64,000 nt of DNA from Oscillospiraceae bacterium (GTDB lineage Bacteria; Bacillota; Clostridia; Oscillospirales; Ruminococcaceae), in assembly GCA_017847835.1 (NCBI GenBank), contig JAGASH010000002.1:1-64000 (forward strand), in the 5' to 3' direction. The notes under the pieces are model-generated. The model saw only the letters and a program-made list of their open reading frames with translations, was not told the DNA's origin and did no database searches. Numbering within the stretch: the first letter of the stretch is position 1; the number at the start of each line of letters is the position of its first letter. A program made the position numbers and the translations under genes. Below, in pieces: positions 8,288-16,552 of the stretch.

Positions 8288-8321
8288 TTAAAAAATCCCC
8301 GAATAAGTCCTTCGGGGATTT
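8288..8321 (-). terminator. terminator of the pst-pho operon
   Basis: AAATCCCCGAA / TTCGGGGATTT stem with a T-run on the minus strand, 3 nt after the phoR stop codon. Confidence 0.85.
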
Positions 8322-8324
8322 AGT

Positions 8325-9998
8325 CTATTTATGCTTCGGGAGAAGCACTGTGATTTCCGTGCCGCTGTTTTCTGTGCTTTTTATGCCGATTGTGCCGCCG
8401 TGAAGCGTGACGCCGTGCTTGACTATCGAAAGCCCCAGACCTGTACCGCCGATTTTTCGCGAGCGGCTTTTGTCAACGCGATAAAATCGCTCGAAAACAC
8501 GGTCGACGCACTCCGAAGGTATTCCTATTCCCGTGTCGCTGAAAACCGCTTTTACGAAATCCTCGGTCTGCGAGAGGTTTATTTCGGCGGTGCCGCCTTG
8601 CTTGTTGTACTTTATCGCGTTGTCGAGAAGATTGTAGAAAATCTCGTCCAGCACGGGGTAAATTCCCACTACCTCGGCTTTTTCTCCCGTGACCGAAACC
8701 GTCACCTCGGCTTTTTCCGCAGCCTTTGAAAGTCTGTCGGCGCAGATTTCCGCGAGCTCCTTCAAATCAACCGTTTCGCGCTCGTCATTGTAGGAGTTTT
8801 CGTCAAGCCGCGAGAGGTTTATGATGTCCTCAATAAGCGTTATCAGACGGCTTGCCTCGCTTTTGATTTTCTCGGAAAATTCCCGGATATCCTCGGGCTT
8901 GACAATCCCGCCCGCAAGCATATCGGAAATCCCGTAAATCGTGGTGAGCGGCGTTTTCAGCTCGTGGGAAACGTTCGAGGTAAATTCGCGGCGAAGCTCC
9001 TCGCGGCTTTCTTTTTCGGTGATGTCGAGAATTATGATAACCGTGCCGCTCGGCTCACCGTGCGAGAAAACGGGACTTGCAATCACCTGATAAACCCTGT
9101 CGGAGAGCGTGAGATTGACCTCGTTTCGCGTGCCTTTAAGCGCGTTTTCGACAGCCTTGATAAAGCTCTCGTTGTGGTTTAGGGTGAAGATGTTGCGGGA
9201 ATTTTCGCTGAAATCCGAGCCGAGAATTTTCAGCGCGGCATTGTTGTACGACAGCACCTCCGCTTTTTTATCAGTGATGATGAAGCCCTCGCTCATATTT
9301 TCGGTTATCAGCGAAAACTCTGCGCGCGCCCGCGAAAGCTCGTTTATCCGGCTTTCGATTTCGATGTTGCGGTTTTTGATTTCGTGAAGAAGCGGTGCGA
9401 TTTCCGCGTAATTTTCGTCGATATCGGGATTTTTGAGGTCGATTTGATTTATGGGCTTAACTATTTTGTTCGCGGTCAAATCCGCAAGCAGCAGGCTCAG
9501 AAGCAGCGCCAAAATCAACGCAAGCGCAACTCCCCACCACATATCAAAAATCATACCGAGAACCGTGTCCAGCGTGCCCGAAACGCGGATTATATCGCCG
9601 TTTTCGCGCACAAAAGCGCAGTAAATCGTGCGCTCGGAAAGCGTGTGGCTTTCGCGGGTTGCCGTGCCTTTGCCGGACTGCTTTGCCGCGACGATTTCCT
9701 CACGGTTTGCGTGATTTTCCATTTCGGCGGGATTAGCCTTGTTGTCAAACAAAACCGTGCCGTCAGCGGAGATGTAGGTTATTCTGCTTGAAAAACCCGT
9801 GAGATTTGCAAGATTTTGCAGTATTTCATCGGTGCTTTCATCGTCAAGCGAAACGTTCAGAAGCTCCGTTTCCTCTTCAAGCTGTTTTGTAAAATTGTCG
9901 AGATTTTTCGCATAGTTTGCGCCTAAAACTATTACAATCGCAATAATTACCGATGCAAACGACACGAAAAAGGTTGACAAAAAAATTCGTTTTGTCAT
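8325..9998 (-). CDS. phoR: phosphate sensor histidine kinase PhoR
   Basis: 557 residues: TM1 at about 7-28, an extracytoplasmic domain, TM2 at about 154-174, a HAMP-like linker, a PAS domain (about 235-330, MSEGFIITDKKAEVLSYN), HisKA with SHELKTPLT (His345), and HATPase with DTGIGIP and GTGLGLSIV. Domain order and the place next to an OmpR-type regulator and the pst operon identify it as PhoR, which senses phosphate supply with Pst/PhoU. The start at 9998 has a GGGGTAA ribosome site and follows the phoP stop by 4 nt. A longer in-frame start at 10055 would overlap phoP. Confidence 0.92.
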   Translation of the reverse strand: MTKRIFLSTFFVSFASVIIAIVIVLGANYAKNLDNFTKQLEEETELLNVSLDDESTDEILQNLANLTGFSSRITYISADGTVLFDNKANPAEMENHANREEIVAAKQSGKGTATRESHTLSERTIYCAFVRENGDIIRVSGTLDTVLGMIFDMWWGVALALILALLLSLLLADLTANKIVKPINQIDLKNPDIDENYAEIAPLLHEIKNRNIEIESRINELSRARAEFSLITENMSEGFIITDKKAEVLSYNNAALKILGSDFSENSRNIFTLNHNESFIKAVENALKGTRNEVNLTLSDRVYQVIASPVFSHGEPSGTVIIILDITEKESREELRREFTSNVSHELKTPLTTIYGISDMLAGGIVKPEDIREFSEKIKSEASRLITLIEDIINLSRLDENSYNDERETVDLKELAEICADRLSKAAEKAEVTVSVTGEKAEVVGIYPVLDEIFYNLLDNAIKYNKQGGTAEINLSQTEDFVKAVFSDTGIGIPSECVDRVFERFYRVDKSRSRKIGGTGLGLSIVKHGVTLHGGTIGIKSTENSGTEITVLLPKHK

Positions 9999-10002
9999 AA
10001 AA

Positions 10003-10680
10003 TTACCCCATTGAATTGTCGGAGAATTTATATCCCACACCGCGCACGGTTTCAATCATATCACCGCAGCCGCCGAGCTTTTGCCGAAGCGTTCTGATGT
10101 GAACGTCAACCGTTCTGCTTTCGCCCGCGAAGCCGTAATCCCACACTTTTGCGAGAATTTTTTCGCGCGTGAGAACGTTGCCCGCGTTTTCGAGAAGATA
10201 GCACAAAAGCTCGAATTCCTTGAACGTGAGCTGAATTTCAGCGCCGTCAGCTTTTACGATATGCTTTGCGGGATTGACGTAAAGTCCGCCGCATTTGTAT
10301 TCCTTTTCGGCTGATGAAGAAGTACGCCGAAGCAGCGCTTTTATGCGGGAAATCAGTTCCATTGTCCCGAAAGGCTTCACGATATAGTCGTCTGCGCCGC
10401 TGTCAAGACCGATAACCTTGTCGTATTCCGAGCCCTTTGCCGTGAGCATAATCACGGGCAAAGCCGCGGTTTTCGGCGCTTTTCTCAGCTTTGCGAGAAC
10501 CGAAAGTCCGTCCTCCTCGGGCAGCATTATGTCGAGCAAAACAAGCTCGGGCAGCTCCCCGTTCATCGCTTCCCAGAACTCCGAGGGACGCTCGAAGCCC
10601 GTTGCTTCAAGCCCCGAATTTGTGAGCGCGTACAGCACAAAGCTGCGGATATTCGCGTCGTCCTCCAACAAATAAATCAT
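10003..10680 (-). CDS. phoP: phosphate response regulator PhoP/PhoB
   Basis: 225 residues, OmpR/PhoB family. The receiver has the acidic pair EDD (6-8), phospho-acceptor Asp50 (LLDIMLP), the conserved Thr in LTAK and Lys in VKPF. The C-terminal winged helix ends in RTVDVHIRTLRQKLG and VRGVGYKF. It partners PhoR encoded just downstream and presumably binds the TTTAACA repeats upstream of pstS. The ribosome site AAGGTGA lies 4 nt before ATG, and phoU ends 12 nt upstream. Confidence 0.94.
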   Translation of the reverse strand: MIYLLEDDANIRSFVLYALTNSGLEATGFERPSEFWEAMNGELPELVLLDIMLPEEDGLSVLAKLRKAPKTAALPVIMLTAKGSEYDKVIGLDSGADDYIVKPFGTMELISRIKALLRRTSSSAEKEYKCGGLYVNPAKHIVKADGAEIQLTFKEFELLCYLLENAGNVLTREKILAKVWDYGFAGESRTVDVHIRTLRQKLGGCGDMIETVRGVGYKFSDNSMG

Positions 10681-10692
10681 ATAATCACCTTA

Positions 10693-11331
10693 TCAATGCT
10701 CGCCCGTAATCGAAAAAATCACCCATTCCGCGATATTTGTCGCGTGGTCGCCGATACGTTCGAGATACTTTGCCGCCATAAGCAAATCGAGGAAAAACTC
10801 TGCGTCCTGCGCGTCCTCGCGGATTAGCCCGACAAGCTCGTTTTTCACTTCAACAAAAAGCCGGTCAACGTTGTCGTCCATATCGATAGTCCGCTGCGCA
10901 AGCGACAAGTCCTTCTTCACAAACGAGTCCACACCCGTTGTGACCATTTTCACGGCTTCTGTCGCCATTTCGGAAATGTGGACTTTTCCCGCGAGATTTG
11001 TCGAGTGTACAAAACCCGCGATTTCAGCGATATCCTGTGACTGGTCGCCTATTCTCTCCATATCCGAAATCATTTTCAGCGCCGAGGAAATAACCCTCAG
11101 GTCCTTTGCAACGGGCTGCTGCTGAAGCAAAAGCTTCATACAAAGCGCCTCGATATCTCGTTCAAGGTGGTCGATTTCTTCCTCGTTTGCGTTTACCTTT
11201 TCAATCATCGCCGAGCTTTTCTCGTCAAACAGCGCCTTTACAGCACAGGAAATGCTTTCCTCGCAAAGCGCTCCGAGCTTTATCAGCTCAACATTCAGCT
11301 TTTCAAGTTGTTCATCAAGACGGTTTCTCAT
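10693..11331 (-). CDS. phoU: phosphate transport regulator PhoU
   Basis: 212 residues in two PhoU repeats. Each carries the metal-binding-type motif: DMERIGDQSQDIAE in the first and YLERIGDHATNIAEWV in the second. PhoU links the Pst transporter to PhoR and damps uptake and signalling when phosphate is plentiful. The ATG at 11331 has an AAGGAGG ribosome site and lies 10 nt after pstB; the in-frame extension upstream reads like the opposite frame of pstB and is rejected. Confidence 0.95.
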   Translation of the reverse strand: MRNRLDEQLEKLNVELIKLGALCEESISCAVKALFDEKSSAMIEKVNANEEEIDHLERDIEALCMKLLLQQQPVAKDLRVISSALKMISDMERIGDQSQDIAEIAGFVHSTNLAGKVHISEMATEAVKMVTTGVDSFVKKDLSLAQRTIDMDDNVDRLFVEVKNELVGLIREDAQDAEFFLDLLMAAKYLERIGDHATNIAEWVIFSITGEH

Positions 11332-11341
11332 AACTGCCTCC

Positions 11342-12088
11342 TTAACCAAATCTTCCCGTGATATAATCCTCGGTGCGCTTATCCTGCGGCTTTGAGAAAA
11401 TCTTCTCGGTGTCGTCGTATTCGACAACCTCACCTAGCAGGAAAAACGCGGTTTTGTCGCTTATTCTCGCGGCTTGCTGCATATTATGAGTTACCATAAC
11501 AATAGTATAGCACTTTTTCAGTTCAATTGCAAGGTCTTCTATTTTAGATGTTGAAATCGGGTCGAGCGCGGAGGTCGGCTCGTCCATCAGAAGCACATCG
11601 GGTTCAACCGCAAGCGCTCGTGCAATACAAAGCCGCTGCTGCTGACCGCCGGAAAGACCGAGCGCGGATTTTTTCAGGCGGTCTTTCAGCTCGTCCCAAA
11701 TTGCCGCGTCACGAAGCGATTTTTCGACGATATCGTCCAGCTTTACCTTTGAGTGAATTCCGTGTGTTCTCGGACCGTAAGCGATGTTGTCATAGACGCT
11801 CATCGGGAACGGGTTCGGCTTCTGGAACACCATTCCTACGCGTTTTCTGAGGGTGTTCACGTCCATTTTCCCGTAAATGTCCTCTCCGTCAAGCAAAAAT
11901 TGTCCCGTAATCCGACATCCCTCAACCAAGTCGTTCATTCGGTTGAGCGACTTTAAAAGCGTGGATTTTCCGCAGCCAGACGGTCCGATGAAAGCCGTGA
12001 TTTTGTTCTCGGGAATTGCGAGATTTATGTTTTTGAGAGCCTTGAAATTACCGTAATACAGCTCTGCGTTTCGTATATCAAATTTCAT
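11342..12088 (-). CDS. pstB: phosphate ABC transporter ATP-binding protein PstB
   Basis: 248 residues, the usual PstB length. Walker A is GPSGCGKST (about 35-43), the Q-loop is [10 protein letters not shown] (typical of PstB), the signature LSGGQQQR, Walker [13 protein letters not shown], and the switch [13 protein letters not shown]. It energises the PstC/PstA channel. It starts 2 nt after pstA with a GGGGTAA ribosome site. Confidence 0.97.
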   Translation of the reverse strand: MKFDIRNAELYYGNFKALKNINLAIPENKITAFIGPSGCGKSTLLKSLNRMNDLVEGCRITGQFLLDGEDIYGKMDVNTLRKRVGMVFQKPNPFPMSVYDNIAYGPRTHGIHSKVKLDDIVEKSLRDAAIWDELKDRLKKSALGLSGGQQQRLCIARALAVEPDVLLMDEPTSALDPISTSKIEDLAIELKKCYTIVMVTHNMQQAARISDKTAFFLLGEVVEYDDTEKIFSKPQDKRTEDYITGRFG

Positions 12089-12090
12089 TT

Positions 12091-13008
12091 TTACCCCTTT
12101 TTCTTCTGAATGTACCGTTCAATCAAATCCGACGCAAGATTTATCAAAAACGTGAGCGCAAGCAAAATCACACCCGAAGCAAATGCCTGATTGACGTGAA
12201 GTCCCTCGTTGGACTGAACGTACATGTGAACCGTGAGCGTTGCCGCAGAGTCCCGGATACCGCTCGGAGTGCTGCGGAATGTGCCCGAGGTGTAGATAAG
12301 CGCGGCTGACTCTCCGACAATTCTGCCGATTGAGAGGATAACTCCCGACATAATTCCGGGGATTGCCGCGGGTAAAATTATGCGGAAAACCGTGCGCATT
12401 TTGCCGGCTCCCAAGCCGTAGCTGCCTTCGCGATAGCTGTCCGGCACGGCAAGCAGCGCTTCTTCTGTCGTGCGGATAATCAGCGGCAAAATCATTATCG
12501 CGAGCGTGATTATTCCGCCGAGCATTGCGTATTGCCAGCCTAATTGCATATTAAACAGCAAAAATCCGAAAAGTCCATAGACGATTGACGGAATGCCAGA
12601 GAGCGTTTCCGTGGTTACGCGAATTATCTTGACGAGCTTGTTTCCGCGTTTTGCGTATTCGACGAGATAAACCGCCGCGAAAATTCCCACGGGCACGGCA
12701 ATCAAAAGCGTGAGCACTGTCATCGTGAGCGTGTTGATAATCGCGGGCATCATACTCTGATTTTCGGGCGTGTATTTCCACTCAAACTGTTCTGCGGTCA
12801 AATGCGGAATACCGTTTGCGAGAATGTAAATCATCAGAAACAGCAGTATTCCCACGGCAAAAACTGCCGACAGCATAACCAAAAGCATTACTATAAGCGA
12901 TTTCGGGTGTTTTTTGTATTCGCGGAGCTTGTCGCGGAAGGTGACTTTGTTTATGCAGCTTTCGGGCTGATTTTGTTCAACTTTTTTCATTTCGACTGCT
13001 TTCTCCAT
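12091..13008 (-). CDS. pstA: phosphate ABC transporter permease PstA
   Basis: 305 residues with about six membrane segments and the permease EAA-type loop ([31 protein letters not shown]). The cytoplasmic N-terminus is about 40 residues, longer than in many homologues. It pairs with PstC. It starts 3 nt after pstC with an AAAGGA ribosome site. Confidence 0.95.
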   Translation of the reverse strand: MEKAVEMKKVEQNQPESCINKVTFRDKLREYKKHPKSLIVMLLVMLSAVFAVGILLFLMIYILANGIPHLTAEQFEWKYTPENQSMMPAIINTLTMTVLTLLIAVPVGIFAAVYLVEYAKRGNKLVKIIRVTTETLSGIPSIVYGLFGFLLFNMQLGWQYAMLGGIITLAIMILPLIIRTTEEALLAVPDSYREGSYGLGAGKMRTVFRIILPAAIPGIMSGVILSIGRIVGESAALIYTSGTFRSTPSGIRDSAATLTVHMYVQSNEGLHVNQAFASGVILLALTFLINLASDLIERYIQKKKG

Positions 13009-13011
13009 AAA

Positions 13012-13860
13012 TTAGTCCTTTCTGCGCTTGAGCACCGAGAAACACAGGTTAATAATCAGAATAAACACGAACAGCACAACCGCTGTTGCGACGAGAATAC
13101 TCTGCTTGTGCTCGTCGGCATATCCCATTTCGAGGATAACGTTTGAGGTGAGCGTGCGGACGCCCGAGGTAATGCTCTCGGGCAGAATAGGCTGATTTCC
13201 CGCAACCATAACAACCGCCATTGTTTCGCCGATTGCCCTGCCGATACCGAGGATAATCGCGGCGAGAATGCCAGACTTTGCCGCGGGAAGCGCCGCAAAA
13301 AACACGCTTCTTTCGTGGGTTGCTCCGAGCGCCAGAGAGCCTTCATAATAGCTTGTCGGAACTGCGTTCAGGGAAGCTTCGGTTGTCTTGATAATTGTCG
13401 GCAAAATCATTATCCCGAGCAAAATTCCCGCGGTGAGAAGCGATTTTCCCGAACCGCCGAAAACGTTTCTGATAAACGGCACAAGTACCATTACACCGAA
13501 AAATCCGTAAACAATCGACGGGATACCCGCAAGCAGATTTATCGCGGGCTTGACAAACCCGTACAGCTTTTTCGGGCAGTAAAACGACATAAAAACCGCG
13601 CACAAAACGCCAATCGGCACGCCTATCAGAATAGCAATTCCCGTGACGAGAATTGAGCCTACTATCATCGGGAATACGCCCCAGCTTTCCGCGTCGGGAC
13701 GCCATTCGCTGCCGAAAAGGAACTTGAAAAATCCAACGTCAGCCATAGCCGGAACACCCGTTCCGAAAAGGTAAACGCAGATTACCACGACTGCTAAAAT
13801 CGACACGCAGGCGCAGATTAAAAACAGCGCGTGCATAATTTTTTCTTTTGCTTTTTGCAT
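13012..13860 (-). CDS. pstC: phosphate ABC transporter permease PstC
   Basis: 282 residues, about six membrane segments, with the EAA loop EASLNAVPTSYYEGSLALGATHERSVFFAALP and the PstC-typical IGRAIGETMAVVMVAGN. It is the first gene after the partial terminator that follows pstS. Ribosome site GAGG. Confidence 0.95.
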   Translation of the reverse strand: MQKAKEKIMHALFLICACVSILAVVVICVYLFGTGVPAMADVGFFKFLFGSEWRPDAESWGVFPMIVGSILVTGIAILIGVPIGVLCAVFMSFYCPKKLYGFVKPAINLLAGIPSIVYGFFGVMVLVPFIRNVFGGSGKSLLTAGILLGIMILPTIIKTTEASLNAVPTSYYEGSLALGATHERSVFFAALPAAKSGILAAIILGIGRAIGETMAVVMVAGNQPILPESITSGVRTLTSNVILEMGYADEHKQSILVATAVVLFVFILIINLCFSVLKRRKD

Positions 13861-13870
13861 AAAAACCTCA

Positions 13871-13917
13871 CAAAAAATCGGCGCTGAGCCTCGGCTTGAA
13901 CCGAGTGCCGAGCGCCG
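13871..13917 (-). terminator. intra-operon terminator between pstS and pstC
   Basis: On the minus strand a long imperfect stem (CGGCGCTCGG... CCGAG..AGCGCCG) is followed by T6. Placed between pstS and pstC with no new promoter visible, it should lower pstC-phoR expression relative to pstS, the usual stoichiometry for binding protein and transporter. Confidence 0.75.
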
Positions 13918-13964
13918 TAGTTAAAGGAAAAACTCGGAAGAGAGGTGAAAACATCAGAGAGATT

Positions 13965-14813
13965 TTACTTGATTTCGGACCAGTTTTTAATCTCGCCGAG
14001 GTAGATTTTCTTAATCTGCTCGGAGGTGAGATTGTCGATTTTGCTGTCCTTGTTGACGATAACGGCAATTCCGTCGTCCGCGATTTTAAGCTCCGTCAAG
14101 CCTTTTTCAAGCTCAGCCTGCTTGAGTGCGCGCGAGGACATTCCGATATTGCAAGCGTCGGAGGTTACGGCGGTAATTCCCGCACCGGAACCCGTCTGCT
14201 GAATTTGAACGGTAACTCCGCTGTTCAGCTCCTGATACTTAGCGGCAAGCTTCTCCATAACAGGTCCCACGGAGGTCGAGCCGTTGAGGGAGATTGTGCC
14301 TTTCTTGCCAGAGGGAGTGTAATTCTGCGACGCTTCAACCGCGATGTAGTGGCTGTCGGAAATGATTTGCTGACCGTCCTTGCTCATAATGAAAGCGATG
14401 AAATCCTTTGACAAATCGTCGAGTTTGTCCTCTTTATAGCAGATTTCAAAAGGACGTGCAACCGCGTATTTGCCCGATTTTACGTTATCTGCGGTTGCCT
14501 CAACACCGTCAACCTTAACAGCTTTCACAGTGTCGTTAAGCGAACCGAGCGAGATGTAGCCGATTGCGTCGGGGTTGCCCGAAACGCTCATCATAACGCC
14601 GTTTGTGGACTGAATGATTTCTGCCGTGGAAACGGTTGCGTCTTTCTTGTCCGCGTCGAGAACACCCATAAGTTCAACAAACGCAGAGCGTGTGCCCGAG
14701 CCGTCCTCACGCGATACAACCGTGATTGCCTTGTTGTTTCCCGCGCAGCCCGTAAGCGAAGCTGCCATAAGTCCTGCGGATAAAACCGCCGCGAAAATAT
14801 TTCTGATTTTCAT
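13965..14813 (-). CDS. pstS: phosphate-binding lipoprotein PstS
   Basis: 282 residues. A signal peptide ends in a lipobox SLTGC (Cys23), so it is membrane-tethered outside the cell. It holds two copies of the phosphate-binding fold. Phosphate-contacting motifs are visible: SREDGSGTRSAF near the N-terminus, and NGSTSVGPVMEKLA and QQTGSGAGITAV in the second half. The order of lobes looks unusual, since the NGSTSV element usually comes first in PstS. Ribosome site AAGGAG. It heads the pst-pho cluster and lies under a PhoP-box-like region. Confidence 0.92.
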   Translation of the reverse strand: MKIRNIFAAVLSAGLMAASLTGCAGNNKAITVVSREDGSGTRSAFVELMGVLDADKKDATVSTAEIIQSTNGVMMSVSGNPDAIGYISLGSLNDTVKAVKVDGVEATADNVKSGKYAVARPFEICYKEDKLDDLSKDFIAFIMSKDGQQIISDSHYIAVEASQNYTPSGKKGTISLNGSTSVGPVMEKLAAKYQELNSGVTVQIQQTGSGAGITAVTSDACNIGMSSRALKQAELEKGLTELKIADDGIAVIVNKDSKIDNLTSEQIKKIYLGEIKNWSEIK

Positions 14814-14852
14814 TGAAATTCTCCTTTTTGATTTGTTTTTGTTTACAAGTAG

Positions 14853-14910
14853 ATTATATCACGCGAATGTTAAATCAAAAAGCGCGGGAATGTTAAATCC
14901 GTGTAAAATC
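14853..14910 (-). promoter_or_regulatory. pstS promoter with PhoP-box-like repeats
   Basis: On the minus strand a TATAAT -10 (14858-14853) lacks a good -35. Upstream lie TTTAACA at 14875-14869 and 14897-14891, and TTTTACA at 14908-14902. The half-sites start 22 and 11 bp apart, i.e. in helical phase. Firmicute PhoP binds tandem TT(A/T/C)ACA hexamers spaced about 11 bp, so this is a probable PhoP-activated promoter. Confidence 0.75.
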
Positions 14911-14913
14911 AGC

Positions 14914-14942
14914 TTGCATTTCCGAAGAAACCGTATTATAAT
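14914..14942 (+). promoter_or_regulatory. promoter of the macro-domain gene
   Basis: TTGCAT (14914-14919), a 17-bp spacer, TATAAT (14937-14942), divergent from pstS and only 4 bp from its distal PhoP-like half-site. Cross-regulation is possible. Confidence 0.75.
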
Positions 14943-14976
14943 ATAGATTAAGAATATGCTTATCAAGGAGGAGAAT

Positions 14977-15516
14977 ATGGAAAGTAAAATCGAGCTGATA
15001 AATGCGTCCTGTGCCGACCAAAACGTTGACGCGGTTGTAAATGCCGCAAATTGCTATTTGCAGGAAGGAGGCGGAATTTGCGGCGTAATTTTCTCAAAAG
15101 CGGGAAGCGCGCAGCTTGCCGCGGCTTGTTCCGAGTACAAAACTCCGTTGAAGGACGGAGAAGCCGTGATTACGCCCGCGTTTAAGATGAAGAACGCGAA
15201 ATACATAATCCACGCAGTAGGACCGAATTTCGCGGCAACTCCGAACGCTTTCAGGGAGCTGTTTGACGCGTATTACAACTCGCTTCGCGTGCTTATGGAC
15301 AACGATTTGCACAGTATTGCTTTCCCTATGATAAGCGCGGGAATTTTCGGCGGCTCGCTTAATAACCCACCCGCAGAGTCTGCAAAACAATGTGCGCGCG
15401 CATTTTGCAAATTCACGGAGGATTATCCCGAATATCGGGTTGAAGTGAAGCTATGCGCTTACTCACAGAAAGAAATGACCGAGGCAAAAGCGGTTTTCGA
15501 CAGCTTTTTTGCCTGA
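14977..15516 (+). CDS. macro-domain protein (ADP-ribose binding)
   Basis: 179 residues, a single macro domain. Motifs: VNAANCYLQEGGGICGVIFSKAG (the NAAN...GGG ligand loop), YIIHAVGP, and FPMISAGIFGG. Such proteins remove ADP-ribose from proteins or hydrolyse O-acetyl-ADP-ribose and related nucleotides. The ATG at 14977 follows AAGGAGGAG by 4 nt, whereas the in-frame ATG at 14956 has no ribosome site. It is monocistronic and no ADP-ribosyltransferase is nearby. Confidence 0.9.
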   Translation: MESKIELINASCADQNVDAVVNAANCYLQEGGGICGVIFSKAGSAQLAAACSEYKTPLKDGEAVITPAFKMKNAKYIIHAVGPNFAATPNAFRELFDAYYNSLRVLMDNDLHSIAFPMISAGIFGGSLNNPPAESAKQCARAFCKFTEDYPEYRVEVKLCAYSQKEMTEAKAVFDSFFA

Positions 15517-15576
15517 CGGGTGAAAAACGCTTTTCCTGAAAGTCATCGCCGATTTGCGAAACTCATCTTTTTTGTA

Positions 15577-15605
15577 TTGCAAAATGAATTTCTTCCGTGT
15601 ATAAT
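15577..15605 (+). promoter_or_regulatory. promoter of the DUF2975-like gene
   Basis: TTGCAA (15577-15582), a 17-bp spacer, TATAAT (15600-15605). It lies 25 bp before the start at 15630. Confidence 0.75.
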
Positions 15606-15629
15606 GTAGAAAAAAGGGAGGAATTAATT

Positions 15630-16190
15630 ATGAAAAACAAAAATCTTGAAACAATCCAAAAGGTATTCGGCGTATTTAAAGTCCTGTCGCAGGTATTTAT
15701 GATTATATGCTTTGTTGCGGCGGGGCTTGTACTTGTGAGCGTAATATTGACGCTTGCGGGCGGTGAGAACGCTCCGATTGCGAAAATTGGCGGCGTATCG
15801 ATTTATCTGCCGGTGTTCTTTGAAACGAACGAAATTGCTCTCGGTCGTGAAAAAGATTGCTGGGTAATGACGGCGGGATTTGTTGCGGCGGCTTGCGAGG
15901 GAATTTTGCTTGCATTTGCTTACCGTTATTTCAAAATCGAGCAAAAAGAAGGCACACCGTTCACCGAAAACGGCGCGAAACTCACGCTCAATCTCGGTAT
16001 CACGGCAATCGTTCTCTCTGTTGTTTCCTCGGGAATTCAGTCGACAATTTACAGTGTGATGAAAATCTCGGAGATTTCCAAGGACTTGTCAAACGAGTGG
16101 GGTGTTCTCCTCGGAGTAGCGCTGATTTTGTTCTCACTTATTGTCAGATACGGTGCTGATTTGGAGAAAAACCGCGAAAAGTCCGAATAA
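15630..16190 (+). CDS. DUF2975-like integral membrane protein
   Basis: 186 residues with four hydrophobic segments (about 13-42, 80-101, 116-140, 150-170). The segment EGTPFTENGAKLTLNLGITAIVL resembles the GTPFT...N...LR hallmark of DUF2975 proteins, small membrane proteins often found beside a Cro/CI regulator. No such regulator is adjacent here. Function is unknown. The ATG at 15630 has a GGGAGG ribosome site; the earlier in-frame ATG at 15597 overlaps the promoter. Confidence 0.7.
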   Translation: MKNKNLETIQKVFGVFKVLSQVFMIICFVAAGLVLVSVILTLAGGENAPIAKIGGVSIYLPVFFETNEIALGREKDCWVMTAGFVAAACEGILLAFAYRYFKIEQKEGTPFTENGAKLTLNLGITAIVLSVVSSGIQSTIYSVMKISEISKDLSNEWGVLLGVALILFSLIVRYGADLEKNREKSE

Positions 16191-16233
16191 CCGAGTTTTT
16201 CCGACAAGCCGATAAAATTGACGCTCAAAACGC

Positions 16234-16262
16234 TTGACAAATATCCGCAGATGTGGTATAAT
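16234..16262 (+). promoter_or_regulatory. promoter of tRNA-Gly
   Basis: TTGACA (16234-16239), a 17-bp spacer, TATAAT (16257-16262) with an upstream TGG (extended -10). It starts a stand-alone tRNA transcript. Confidence 0.88.
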
Positions 16263-16283
16263 TTATCTGTAAAAATCACATTT

Positions 16284-16357
16284 GCGGATATAGTTTATCG
16301 GTAAAACATTAGCTTCCCAAGCTGAGGTGACGGGTTCGACTCCCGCTATCCGCTCCA
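16284..16357 (+). tRNA. tRNA-Gly (CCC)
   Basis: A 74-nt cloverleaf. Acceptor GCGGATA/TATCCGC, anticodon stem TTAGC/GCTGA around the loop TTCCCAA, so the anticodon is CCC (reads GGG). CCA is encoded. It has its own promoter and terminator. Confidence 0.93.
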
Positions 16358-16360
16358 CTA

Positions 16361-16391
16361 AAAGTCGGGCTTTTCAAGCCCGACTTTTTCT
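16361..16391 (+). terminator. terminator of tRNA-Gly
   Basis: AAAGTCGGGCTT / AAGCCCGACTTT, a perfect 12-bp stem followed by T-run, right after the tRNA. Confidence 0.9.
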
Positions 16392-16406
16392 GCGTTTTTG
16401 TGTAAA

Positions 16407-16433
16407 GAGGTTCGGCTGAAAGCCGAACCTCTA
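16407..16433. repeat. perfect 12-bp hairpin without T-run
   Basis: AGAGGTTCGGCT and AGCCGAACCTCT are perfectly complementary around a GAA loop, with outer GTG/CAC able to add pairs across internal bulges. No T-run follows on either strand, so it is not an ordinary intrinsic terminator. It lies downstream of the minus-strand hydrolase gene and just after the tRNA-Gly terminator. No gene is seen in 16434-16552. Confidence 0.6.
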
Positions 16434-16552
16434 GTGCACAAGCACAAAATCACAAAAAGCCGCGGGTTGCTCGTAAATCTGAGTATGCTCTATTCCGTGT
16501 CGCTCCTAGTATTTTCTCGGGACGATTTTTGCGTTCGTCATCTCGTGCGCTT

